Positions 48,240 through 59,600 of a stretch of 64,000 bases of DNA are shown piece by piece (the first letter of the stretch is position 1; every line of letters starts with the position of its first letter). The translations under genes and the position numbers were made by a program. Below the pieces are notes generated by a model. The model was not told where the DNA came from. It made no database searches and was given only the letters and a program-made list of their open reading frames with translations. The DNA is taken from the NCBI GenBank assembly GCA_017590115.1, contig JAGGNK010007448.1, forward strand, positions 10,729,074 through 10,793,073, given 5' to 3'. This DNA comes from Montifringilla adamsi (Eukaryota; Chordata; Aves; Passeriformes; Passeridae).

Positions 48240-48335
48240 GCTGTTTTTTCAGCCGTGACGTCAGCGGAGTGGCCGTGCTGGGCCGGGCCCCGCGGGTCCC
48301 CCGGGCCGCCGGGCCCCGGCCCCGCTGGTGGCGGC
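48240..48335. promoter_or_regulatory. Perfect CRE at the edge of an intronic CpG-rich block
   Basis: TGACGTCA, the full palindromic CREB/ATF site, lies at 48256-48263 directly before very CpG-rich DNA. The combination of CRE and CpG island is typical of promoters, so an internal or antisense start site is possible. No transcript evidence is available. Confidence 0.35.
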
Positions 48336-48617
48336 GGCCCCGGCCCCGCTCGGCGGCAGCGCTGGCCACGGGCCGGGGCCGGGCCGGGGCTGGGCTGCCG
48401 GGGACCTGGGAAGGAATGTTTTCAGGGTTTGGGGAGACATTTTGGTTTGCTGCTGCGAGCACTGTAACGCTGGGCACGGCCCCGGCCCCGCTCGGCGGCA
48501 GCGCTGGCCACGGGCCGGGCCGGGGCTGGGCTGGGCTGCCGGGGACCTGGGAAGGAATGTTTTCAGGGTTTGGGGAGACATTTTGGTTTGCTGCTGCGAG
48601 CACTGTAACGCTGGGCA
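48336..48617. repeat. About 141-bp tandem duplication in intron 2
   Basis: The first copy runs from about 48336 to 48476 and the second from about 48478 to 48617. Each starts with CCGGCCCCGCTCGGCGGCAG and ends with GAGCACTGTAACGCTGGGCA. AAGGAATGTTTTCAGGG occurs at 48411 and 48552, a 141-bp shift. The copies differ mainly by short length changes in the GGCCGGG part. Half of the unit is ordinary-composition DNA, so this is not only a GC microsatellite. Confidence 0.93.
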
Positions 48618-49339
48618 AAATAATGGCAATGGAAAGACGCGATTTGCGCTGATCCGTGACGGAAAACGATAGGGAAGGTCTTTGTGCCGTATAGGCGATA
48701 TAATTAAATTAACAGGAGCATAATTTATAATGCTTTACTTCTACCTTGAGAGAAAAAAAAATCATAGGTGTGAAATACATTGAAAATTTTTTTCACTTAT
48801 TACAACAAACAGGAATACTTTGCATTCTGTTTAGAAACTGAGTCTGTTATTTTTTGGTCTAAATTTTTGAGGTAGTTCAAAGGCATACATCCCCTTTCCA
48901 ACTATCAATAATATATCATGACAAAACAGCTGGATTATAATGTCTCTTTTTAAACTAATTATGCTATTAGTGTGTTTCAGTGGTAAATACACACCCCTGT
49001 CACTTCCCTCCGTTTTGGAGCAGCCTGTAAAGCCTGGTACCTTCTAAAGTGCTCACCGCTCTGGTGAACCTGAAAGTGGTGGGGGGGTGGGGGCAGATTT
49101 AGCCAGCGGCGGCTTCGTTTGGTCAGATATCTGGGCAGAAATATTCGGAAGAAAATTGAGTATGCTTTTCCTAACGCAGCTGTGATTTCTTTTTTTTTTT
49201 TTTCAGACAAAATTTGGATTTAGACGAAATCTGCTTTTTTCTTGCTGTAGCAGGAATTGATTCAATTTTATTTAATATGCCTTTCCTCAGGAATGGCGAG
49301 TGCAGCAGATAAAGGGATTGGTTAGAGGAGAGCTGAGCC
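48618..49339. other. Intron 2, AT-rich, nothing recognised
   Basis: This is AT-rich DNA with a T13-type run near 49189-49203 and a G-run near 49079-49092. No coding, repeat-family or RNA feature is recognised. Confidence 0.5.
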
Positions 49340-49650
49340 CCTGCGCTCGGTGTGGAGGCCAGCGGGGGCTGCGGGGCTGCGGGGGCTGCGGGAGATGCGG
49401 GGGCTGAGGGGGCTGCGGGGGCTGCGGGGCTGCGGGAGATGCGGGATCTTGCGGCTCTCGAGGAAGGAGTGGGGCCCTCCCGGCTGGAAGGGAGCCGCCG
49501 GGGCCGCGGGCACCCCGAGCACCCCGGGGGGCTCGGCGGGGCCGTTTCGGGGCGGGAGAGGGGCTCGCTGGCCGCTCGGGGTGGCTGCCGCCGGCCCGGA
49601 GCTCCGCGGGGCTCCCGGAGCTCGGGACAGTGCGGAGGGCAAATGTGACG
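49340..49650. promoter_or_regulatory. Small intronic CpG-rich block with GGCTGCGGG repeat
   Basis: A (GGGGCTGCG)n-type 9-bp run with GGGAGATGC variants lies at 49368-49446, followed by CpG-rich DNA to about 49640. Long overlapping frames on both strands are stop-poor by composition. It could be an alternative start region, but there is no splice or transcript support. Confidence 0.35.
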
Positions 49651-52600
49651 GCAACATTTCGGGGAACAATTAGAAAAGGATTTTACACGGCTTGGGCCAG
49701 CCTGCACCCAGTTGTGTGAAACGCAGAGTCAGAGAAAGGCAGTGGATTCCACACCCCAGCAAGATGGGAAAAGGCCGTTGCTGTGTCCTCTGTAGAAGGT
49801 GTACAAGGGCAAATGACAGGCTCACAAAAAACAGGAAAATTCTTCTCTTTGCCTACAGTTTTTTTGGTTTTGGTTTGGTTTTTTTGTTTTTTTTTTTTTT
49901 TTTTTTTTTTTTTTCCCACACGTTAAGTCATGTTAATGCTCAAGTGAGGTAAAAACCAAGCAAATAAATAAATAAAAGGGTGAAATGACTTGATCAGCAA
50001 TCTCCAGTAAAGGTAAACAAACCAGGTATTGCTCTGGGATGGTTTGGTGTGGTAGGAAGGGGTTTTGGCATGATTTGGGATGATTACATTACTCACAAGG
50101 CAAAGATTGACTCATAATGAAATGACATTTCTTGTTCATTGCAGAACATAAAATTTCCACATTTGTTTTGAAACAAAGGACAAGATTAGTTATAAGTAAC
50201 AATGTGTTGTGAGCCCCAACAGCTGAGTGTGCAGCAGTCACACAAGGGGACTAGAGGAGTCTCCAGATAAATGGGTACAATTAGGAACAGAATTTTCTTT
50301 CTCCAGGTGAATTGAAATAACTAAATGAAGTGGGCAGGAAGTTTTTATTGAATATCCACCTTGCGGACTGTGTAGTTGTGGTTTGGTATAGCCAAAGCTG
50401 TGGATGAAAACTGATCTTTTTGATAAAAAAGTATTAGAATTTATTTAGAAAGCAGAGGTGTTTTCTGAGTTATGGTATTTTATAAAATGTAACGGGGAGA
50501 TAACCTCATTTTGCAGCAGTGGAGCATTAACAGCACTGTTTACATTTGGGAAAGAGACATCACTTTTCTCCATTAGAAACTAAGTAAAAAAAACCCCAAA
50601 ACATTAACAGCTTCACATCTAACTTAAAATAAATGGTGAAAGTCAAGCTACACTTCCGAGTCTGAATGTATAAGAGAGAAAAAAGATGAAAATACTCATA
50701 AGGTAAAATGAGCCTGAGTTTTTGTTTGAAATGCAGTGTTAGTGTTTCTAACATGCATGCTAATATAGATCTGCATCTTCAGCGCCTTGTCCAGGCAAAT
50801 TATTCACTGCTTTTAGAAGCCTCTTTAAATTCAATACAAAATTGAGACAGATACTCAACTTTTTTGCTTTTTTTTTTTTTTTTAATTATTTTTACGTATC
50901 AACTTACGTTTACTTTACATTCCTGGACTTGCTTTAGCTAGACGTACGCTTCTGGGGAGCAGCACGGCCTTGCCCTTGCCTTGCTCTTGGGCATCGCTGC
51001 AGTTTCTCGGGCCGCACCACGAGGGCCGTGCCCAGCACGCCGGCTGCTGCAGCCCCGAGCCCAGGGCCGGCCCCGGCCCCGGCCCCAGCAGGCCGGGAGG
51101 ACCAGGCTCCTGGCCCTGGGCCTCAGCAGGCCGCTCTCAAACAGCCATTTTGCACACTAGGCTCTGGTTGTTAAAAGCCAGGTTGCTGGTAGCTGTTTTC
51201 TCGTCTTCCACGACCAGCGCGCGCCCCGAGGAGGGTGCAGCCATGGCCCTCGTCGTGTGCTGAGCAGGCCTCACGCACGGAAACACTGTGCGCCGAGCAC
51301 TGTGCGGCTCTCGTGCGGATCAGTCTGAAGCAAAACCCTTAAAATGAAATAGCTGTAGTCCCCAAAGTGCCTGCAGTCTGAGGAGGGTGCAGCGCTGAGG
51401 CCAGCGGGCTCGCGGGGCCCGAGTGCAGGGCAGCCCAGCGCGGCCCACCTGAGCGTCGCTCACCACTCGCCCTCACAGGCAAAACGGGGTTTTACCTTTC
51501 CAAAACTATTTGCCTGTGGGCAGCGAACAAGCAGACTTTTCTGAGATTGTATTACAGTAAAGGGATCGTTAATAAGACTAATCTCAGTTCGTTATTTTCC
51601 TGGGTTTGAAATTTTGCAGCGATCTTCCTCACAGATGCAGCAGGACTGCTGCATCACAAATTGATTAAATGCCCTTGTTATCAGCATAAATAAGGTATAG
51701 CACATTTCTTCAGGACTCGTTAGGTGTTTGTGCTCTGATTCTCCTGTAACAGGCAAATAGAACACTTGTTATGGAGGTCATTTCTTTGCTTCCAAAACAT
51801 AATATTTTCTTTAATATGCACAAAATTTTCCTCTGCAAACATTGACATGAACTTGTGAACAAGCAATTCCTATTGGCTTCAGTGAGAGCCATCCTCGCTC
51901 ATCAAAGGAGGGAATTTGGCTCTTGATTTTACTGCAATCAGTGTTTTATTTATAATGTACAAGAGTGCACGTGCACTCTCCCAGTAAGAGCTGATGGGAT
52001 TTATGTGCACATGCTGAGGACCAAATCCTCCTGGTAGCTGTCAGGAAGTTTACTTTCACATGCTTGTTCCTTGGTGTAACCTGAATCACCATTCACTGAT
52101 GACAAAAACAAAACAAAACCAAACAAAGAATAATTGTCTACATCAGTTTTGTTTTGTTTGGGTTTTTTTTTTTTTGTTTTGTTTTTGTTTGGTTTTTTTT
52201 TCAGTTGTTACTTTCATCATGTTAGTATTATGATAGGGAGCAAGCAATCTTGAATTTGCAGAAGAAACTACGAATATAGTTTTAAAGCAGTTTTGGTTAC
52301 AGCCTGGGGTCACTCTGATAGAGGGAAGCACCACTGCTCTTAGAGGCTGGCTCTGGTGCATCCCTGGTGTGTCAGTGAGGGAGCACGTGTGTTGCAGGCT
52401 GTGGACAGGGACAGTGGCATGGGCACAGCTCTGCAGCCCCCAGCAGAGGAGCTGGGCAGGAGCTGGGGCCGAGCTCTGGCAGCTCTGTGGGACGGACCCT
52501 TGGGGGTGGCACCATACCTGCGCAGCCCATTACTGAGAAAGGCCAAGTTCTCCTCGATCACCGACCCCAGAACAGGGGTATCTCACCCGTGAGATCCTGG

Positions 52601-54229
52601 CAGAACGGCGTGTTCGGGATTTGGAGCTGTGGTGGTGGGGCTGGCAGCTCACAAGGGTCCAAAGCCACGGGCTGTGCTGGCTGGATGGCAGCTGGCACGG
52701 GGGAGCAAGCTGGTGCTCCCTGCCTGGCTGCCATGGGGTCATGCAGTTACCTGTGCACGTCTTCCAGCACTTCTGACTTTGCAGAAGAGGAAGAGCTGAT
52801 CGTCCCCCTCCTCCACCCCACTGTTAATAATCATGGATTGCAGACTAAATATCTGCTCTGTGAACGTCTGTGTGTAGGTGCAGGCTCGAGTCAGCCCTGC
52901 CATCTCCTCGATGCGCCGTGCGCGGCGCGTCCGGGGCTGGCAGTGCCTTCCCCAGCACTGGGGACAGTCCCTGCACTGCGGGCTGGCACTGCCACTCGAC
53001 AGGCCCCGGGCAGGGGCCTGAGCCAGCAGATCCCTGCTCCCAGCAGTGCCAGTGAGGCCAGCTGCCCTGGCGTGCAGCAGCTTGCCGTGCCGTGCAGGGT
53101 CAGCTTGCCTGGCAGCCGTGTCCCGTGAGGGCTCCGGGGAGCAATCCCTGCAGCTTTGGGGATGTGGCTTTTCACAGGCCTAAGCTTCTCACCCACCCTA
53201 AGCAGAAGTTGCAGTTTAACATCATGAGTTGTCTTCACAGTTGGATCTCGGCACGGGCTTCATCTGGCAATAAGAAAAGTTTCCCCTATGGGTTTGACCC
53301 TGTGGGGTCAGGTCCCACTCGCACTGGAGTCGATATGGGAAGTGTGGAGGGATCCTACAGGAACGTTAGCACCGGCAGTGAGGCTGGGTATTGTTAAGTG
53401 TGCAGACAGTGCAAAAATACAAATGGAGTAAAACAATTTGAGGGAAGAAATGGCAGTGTAATCTTGCAGCAATGCTATTTCTGCATGGCATTATTCGTTT
53501 GAACCTGCCAGGCTCACTCCTTGGAGCTGCAACAAACAAGTGATTAAGCTGCTGGGAGCAGAAAGTGTTAATAGCACTGACAGCTCCTTTGGTAATGGAG
53601 GAGCAGGCGGATCCTACTACCCGGGATCCCCGCTGCGCCCTGGCTGCTCCTGGCCGGAGCTGCTGTGGAAGAAAGTTCCACGGAGGAGGCAGAGCTTGTG
53701 TTCCAGCAGCAGCCTTCTTTCGTGCCTTGCGCTGGGGCTGCAGGGGCACGCGTGGCCTTGGCGGGGGCGCTGAGCTCCTGGGGGTGTCCTGAGCTGCAGG
53801 GAGCCTGCTCTGGGGGTGCCCAGCTCCCCCAGCTCCCTCGACCTCGCCTCGCCTGCGGCCCACGCTGGGGCTGGTTCCCAGCACGGTTTTGTGAGTGTAG
53901 AATAAATTAGCCGTAATGGCGCCTGCATTAATTTCATGTGGGAGAATCCCCAGGGATTCCAGAGCGATTACAGGCAGCGCGGTCTTGCCCAGCGCGGCGT
54001 CCTTCCCGTCCTGCTGCTGTTCCCCGCAGAGGGAAGCAGCAGCAAGAGGGGACAGGAGGGCTGGTGATGCAGTGCTGGCAGCTGCAGCACCTTCGTGGCA
54101 AAGCCAGCGTGGGTGCTCTGTGCTCCCACTGCTCTCCACAGCTGGCCCGGGGCCCTGGACGCAGTGCCAGCAGCAGCTCGCTCGGCCGATGTGTCCTGCA
54201 GAAAGGCTGGAGCACAGGCCCAAGGCAAG
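49651..54229. other. Intron 2, no gene recognised
   Basis: This contains T28 at 49887-49914, AT-rich DNA to about 50930, a GC-rich part at 50960-51470, T/G-rich runs at 52147-52201 and GC-rich DNA at 52320-53150 and 53600-54230. Frames up to 285 codons (53366-54223, minus strand) occur in the GC-rich part and match nothing known to me. No repeat family or RNA gene is recognised. Confidence 0.5.
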
Positions 54230-54830
54230 TGCACCGTCTGGGCTTCATTCATGTCCCTTGAACACTGCTTGTCCTGAGTAATTGAAGGCTGTCCCATTTG
54301 TGGCTTTTTTCTTTAAAAAATCAGCCCTTGCTTTGGCAGGGGTTTGTCTGAGTGTGTAGTGGATACATTCAATTTTGTAATGTTCCGTTTGTTGGATGCC
54401 ACAACTAAACCTCAGGTTTTTCACCCAACCATCCAAAAGCTAATTGGACATTGTCACTCGGGCAGGAATACACACAAACAAGGGCAAGCCACAGCCCCGG
54501 ACCCCAACAATGTGATTTTCATCACCTTACCAGTCTTTGGGGAGTCTTCATCTTCCATCTGGAAGTACCTTCAACCCTTTCCACCTACAGATCTTGAAAT
54601 AGCTATAACAGAGAGAAAACCAAAATTACATGGAGTTTATTGCCATTTCAGAAGGAAAAAAGTGTTTGAAAAAGTTTATTCAGGAAGCCAAGGGAAGTTA
54701 AGTGGGAGACATTTGCCATTTCATCAGTCTGTTGGTGATAGCCATTCATGTCATAAATGGCTTGTGTCATTTGATGCCAAAAATAACACTATTTTCCTCC
54801 CCAAAGGCCTATAGGGTTTTTTTGCAATAA
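54230..54830. promoter_or_regulatory. Candidate intronic element with a 156-codon open frame
   Basis: This is repeat-free, moderately AT-rich DNA. An uninterrupted + strand frame, 54344-54814, starts MSECVVDTFNF and ends IFLPKGL. It has no recognised domain, no strong start context and no splice support. At about 45% G+C one such frame in 64 kb is plausible by chance. The stretch could equally be a conserved non-coding element. I do not annotate it as a gene. Confidence 0.2.
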
Positions 54831-56408
54831 ATGTTTATTTGTTAATAATATACTTTAAACAGTCCAGCCTTGACCTCAAGTCTCCAAAAGAATCCATCTT
54901 CTCTCTGAAAAATCCTACAAAGTTTGTGTAATTTTTTCTGGGAAGGTGTAATTGATGGCGCAGTGAAGGGCAGTGTGTTTGCTTTAACTACTGCAGCTGC
55001 GTGGATTAACTGTTTATAAGGGCCTACTGTGCTTTGAATGGCGACTTGCTTAGATTTCAGGCTTTAGTTGACAGCACTTCCTAATTGTTCCTTGGATTTG
55101 CTTAAGTTCAATCAGTAAAAATAAATTTCTGCACTGAGCTCACCCATCGTTCTCCCCTCACTGCTGCTTCAAAACCTTTGAAACACTCATTTTTAGGAGT
55201 TTGAGTCCATGGATCACCCTGCAGCCTTGAAATGGGGGTGACCAGGCTAGGGGCTGAGAAGGGCTGGACTTGTTCTCCATCTCCTGTTGATTTCAGAAAA
55301 AACGTCAGAGGAGTTTGGGTGCCGAGCAAATAACCTGTATGCAAATATTTTTGATAGGCTTTTGGGTGTACTAATGGGAGTCTCTAGAGTCAAACATAGA
55401 ACTGACAGGTATGAAATGTGATTAAATAGTCAAAAATGTAACAAAGGATTTTGTAAATATCTGTAGTATAGAAACTGTTGTTTTGGGAGAAAATAGTAAG
55501 AGAGATAATTAACTTATAATATGTTGCACTGTTTTGAAATTGCCCTGCCAAAAGCTTTTGGAGTTGGATTTCTGCTGGCAGAGTGTTTGTGGAATGCCAG
55601 TGACATGTGACCAGTACCGCAGTAAGGCAACAATTGTCTCTTCACTAAATCATCAACTACCGCTGATTTAACCAATGTGAAGTCACATTTTTTAGCTGGT
55701 TTTGTTCTGCCATCAGCCACTCTGATCCTTCTCATACGATTTTTCATCTGAACTTTCACTAAACAAGCAAAGTATTAAAGCATTTGTCAGATATTTTTTT
55801 GTTAGTCCTTAAATGAAAATGTGGTTTTCTAGAACTCTGGAGGACTTATTTCCTTTGTAATCATCTGAGTTGTGGGAGAGAGTTACACATTTGATTTCTC
55901 AAAGCAGTTCAGATCCCAGTGCTAGTTTGTTTTCAGTTCAACAGGCACTTGGATAAAATAAAGAACAGTATGTATAAAATGAATGGAATTCAATTTTTCT
56001 TTGAACATTTCACATTTGTGGAGCTAAATCGTTTGGATAACATCGTTTGGACACTCAGGTGCTTTGTCTAAAGTTTATTTTAGTGGAACTCCATAGCACT
56101 AAATGACAATAGTTGTTTGCTGAGAATATGTTTGTTGTGTATTAATTGTAACCATTATGTGAGGCTTTAAAAATCTATATTTTGAGAATCAAAGCTTCTG
56201 GCTTGGGCTGTGCTCCCACATTTAGTAGCCGGCTAATTTACTCAATCTCCTCGAGTGCAATTTACAAGGCAAAGTTGCACACACAACCGGTTGAAGAGCT
56301 GGGCGCCTTCAGGTGCCCAGGCTGTGTGTAGGTGATCACTTACCTCCCAGGGGCATTTCTGGGGCAGTCTGGGGCACAGGGAGCTGTACTGGCAAGGGTT
56401 TGGCTGTT
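54831..56408. other. Intron 2, AT-rich, nothing recognised
   Basis: This is AT-rich DNA with only short open frames. No repeat family, RNA gene or conspicuous motif cluster is recognised. Confidence 0.5.
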
Positions 56409-56660
56409 CACAGAGTCACAGGATGGGAAAGGCAGGCAGGGACCATGGTGGGCCAGCTGCTCCAGCCTCCCCGCTCGAGCAGGGTCATCCCAGAGCACGT
56501 GGCACAGGGCTGCATCCAGGCAGCTCTGGAATATCCTCAGTGAGGGAGACCCCACGCTCTGCCCGCACAGCCTGTTCCAGTGCGGGGTGACCTGTGCAGA
56601 AAGGAAGTTCTTCTCGCGTTCAGGTGGAGCTTCACATCCCTTGGCTCCTGCCGGTTGTCC
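56409..56660 (-). mobile_element. CR1 LINE, 3'-end fragment (minus strand)
   Basis: On the + strand it reads as the reverse complement of an avian CR1 3' end: CACAGAGTCACAGGATGGG, then AGCAGGGTCATCCCAGAGCA, then AATATCCTCAGTGAGGGAGA, then AGCCTGTTCCAGTGCGGGGTG and AGAAAGGAAGTTCTTCTCGC. It is diverged and 5'-truncated. Weaker similarity may continue to about 56980 after an interruption. The terminal octamer repeats are eroded. No open reading frame of the element survives. Confidence 0.87.
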
Positions 56661-59600
56661 AGGGCAGATTCACGTGCGTAGGCTGCACAGCCACGCAGGA
56701 GACCCAGCTGCTGTGGCCAGGGACAGTGGCAGGGTAGCCTCCTCCTCTGCCCCAGCCTTCAAGGTTTGTCCTGTCCTGTCCTCCTGTCCCTGAGAAGTGA
56801 GTCCTGTGCAGACTTTGTGGGTGTCCTCCCAAGCCCTCCTCGGGCCGGGGAGCGCCGTGCTGCCAGGGCTCCTCTGGCCACCCTGGCCTGTGCGGTGCAG
56901 GCTGACCCTGAGCTGCTCCTGGCTGCTCTCAGCGCAGCACGGGGGCCCAGAGGCTGCGGGGGGCACGCAGGCGTGCTGACACCAGTGCTCCCTGACCTGT
57001 CCCTCCTGGCTCCGTGGAGTTTCTCCTGATTCATTCTCAGGTGATTCATGCAGTCAGCATCAGCTGCCTGTTTGTGAAACTGAAAAGAAGCAATCTGAAA
57101 ATGAAACAGTCACATCACTGAGGCTAATATGGATTTGCTCCCGTAAGAGGATGTTAAAAGTCCTTTTGTTGTACAGAGACTGAGCTTTACCGTGTTTTCT
57201 TCTTTTTGTCAGCTTTCTTTGGTATTAAATCAAGTGACGAAACATTTAACTTTATCCCTGTGCATGAGCACTTGTGCTAATTAATTCAGTAAGTCTTTTG
57301 ACCTTCCCTTTAAACCATCACAAGTGGTGCTGTTCCTGGCCAGACACCGCCAGCCCCCAGCACCCTTGGTTCTTCATGTATTTGAAGCGTGGCTGCGGTG
57401 GGGATGGCTGGCATCCGTATGCTGCTATATTCTTGTAATAGCAAACATTAAGGAAGTTAAATGGACAAATGAGTAAGAGAAAAAGTAGAAAAGCCAAGGA
57501 GCAATTAAATGTAACGTTTCATCATGAAAAGGATTTTGCTGGTTTATCTTCTAATAAGATTATGTCACCGACACAAGTACCTAGGAGCCTGTGATTGACA
57601 GCCTCCTGTACTTTTATCAGGCAGTGTGACACTAAACCTCGGGGCCTTTTGTCCGATAGAGTGAGCTCACGGAAACTCTCCGTCCTAATCCCCTTATTCA
57701 TGTCAGGCACAGAAAAGGAGTTCTGATCAGATGGCATCTTACAACAGTGTCACCTCCACCCCCTTGGTGCTGGAAGGACATGGGACATGGGCCGCTTTGT
57801 TCGCGGCTGTGCCGCGCTCCGGGCCCGGCGCTGGCGTGTCCTGCCCAGCACTGCCCTGCTGCCAGGGGAAGCTGTGCCTGCCGGGCAGGAGAAGCCCAGA
57901 GAGATGGGAGGGTGATTTACAGGCTATCTGATTTTGTTTATATTCTGGTTTTATTTCTCTGAAGAACGTAAGACCTTTAAAGGAGGTACTTCCTTTTGTG
58001 TTGTAAGATCGCGTAGTGAAATGTCTCACTGAGCTTCTTCAAACTTTGCACCCAGGCAAAAGAGTAAGTGGAACTAAACCCCCTATCTTTTCAGAAGCAT
58101 AGGATCAATGTTGTAGAAGTCAGCAATCGATCCCAGTGCTGGTATTATAAGTTTCATAGCTCCAGCTCTTTCTTAGTTGTAGGAATTCCTTTGTGCGTAT
58201 CCCTGCGGTAACCTATTGCAAATAGCGGTTCCCTGTGGTGCTTTATTTACTTGTCCAACTGTTTGGAAGTCTGTTAGTCTAAAGATCAGATGCTCTGAAA
58301 CAAATCTTATTACCTTAACCAGCTCTGCAAATTCTTCTTTCTCCATTTTTATTGACTTCTTTTCAGCTAGAACTAATACATGTGCAGCAGGTGGGCAAGT
58401 ACATCTTTCAAAGTTTAGCCCCTCAGATTTAACATGAGAAACTATAAATCTTTTTGTTTTCCTTGGAAAATGTGGGAAACCACAGGTATTTGAAGAGTTG
58501 CCTCCTCAGTGGATTTGTGAAGTTTATACTGGTTGCTGTAATTCTTGAAAGAGAAGTCTGGGAAATTTTGAAAGAATGCTTCATTCTGGGGCATAGTCCA
58601 ATTAATTACTTCTTTCCTTGCATGAAGTACTTTTTCAAGCTGTAATCAAAAGCAATGGAATGGGAAAGTTTTAAGAAATTTTTCTTTTCATCCAGCCTGG
58701 CACCACTGGCAGAGAAACTGCATCAAACTTCCTCCACCTCATCTGCTACAAGCTGGTTCTGTCAGCAATACTCACCAGTCCTCATTTGAGAAGGCGTGTC
58801 CAGCTCCTCTGTATTTTTCATCTCTATGCACATTTTAAAAGTAATTTTAGATGTAAGAAGTCAGTGCTAATTAAATGTTATAAGAAATCATCCTTTAGGA
58901 ATTCCCCTTTCTCCTCCCTGTCCCCCGCCCCGGCTCCTGGCGACCTCGTGCTCCCCGGTGGGTGCTCACATCCCATCCCGGGCAGATGCTTCCTCTCCTG
59001 TGGCCCTTTGCTCCAGCAGATATCAAAGTCCTTTGCAGAGCGACCTGCTGGGGTTCCTGCAGGCTGGGGCCTGTCCCAGGCACTCTTATCCCTGTGACAC
59101 ACAATTTCTTCCCGTGTCTCCTTAGGACCAGGCTGCCCCAGGAGCCGGGATGGGAGCGTTCCCATGTCTGGGGAGTGCGGAGCCTTCGCTGCTGCTTTGC
59201 CTCTGTTTGTTTTTCCACTGTAAGCAGCAGCAGCTGCCAGCGTGAAGTGTGAAAGGGAGCACACACAGACTCTTATTTTTAAAAAGCAGCACGCAAAGGA
59301 ACCTGCAAGGCTGCGGCTTTCCTGCAGCAGAGCATGTTTGCTTTGAACAGGCAGCTCTGCTGGGATCTTGGGAGTGCAATCTGGTGTCAGTTTGCCGTGG
59401 CCCCGCAGCACGGACAGGGCTGGAGGTGCTCTGCTGAACAGAGCCTTCTGTGCCCTGGAAATCTGCGAGGCTGGCACACTCCATAAATGTCTGTAAACTT
59501 CCCAGGTCAGTTAACTGATAGGTGAATTGAGCCGACTGTGTGATGTCAGGGTGAGCTTGGGGAGAAGGTTCAGTAAAACCCTAAGGGGAATCAAAACATT

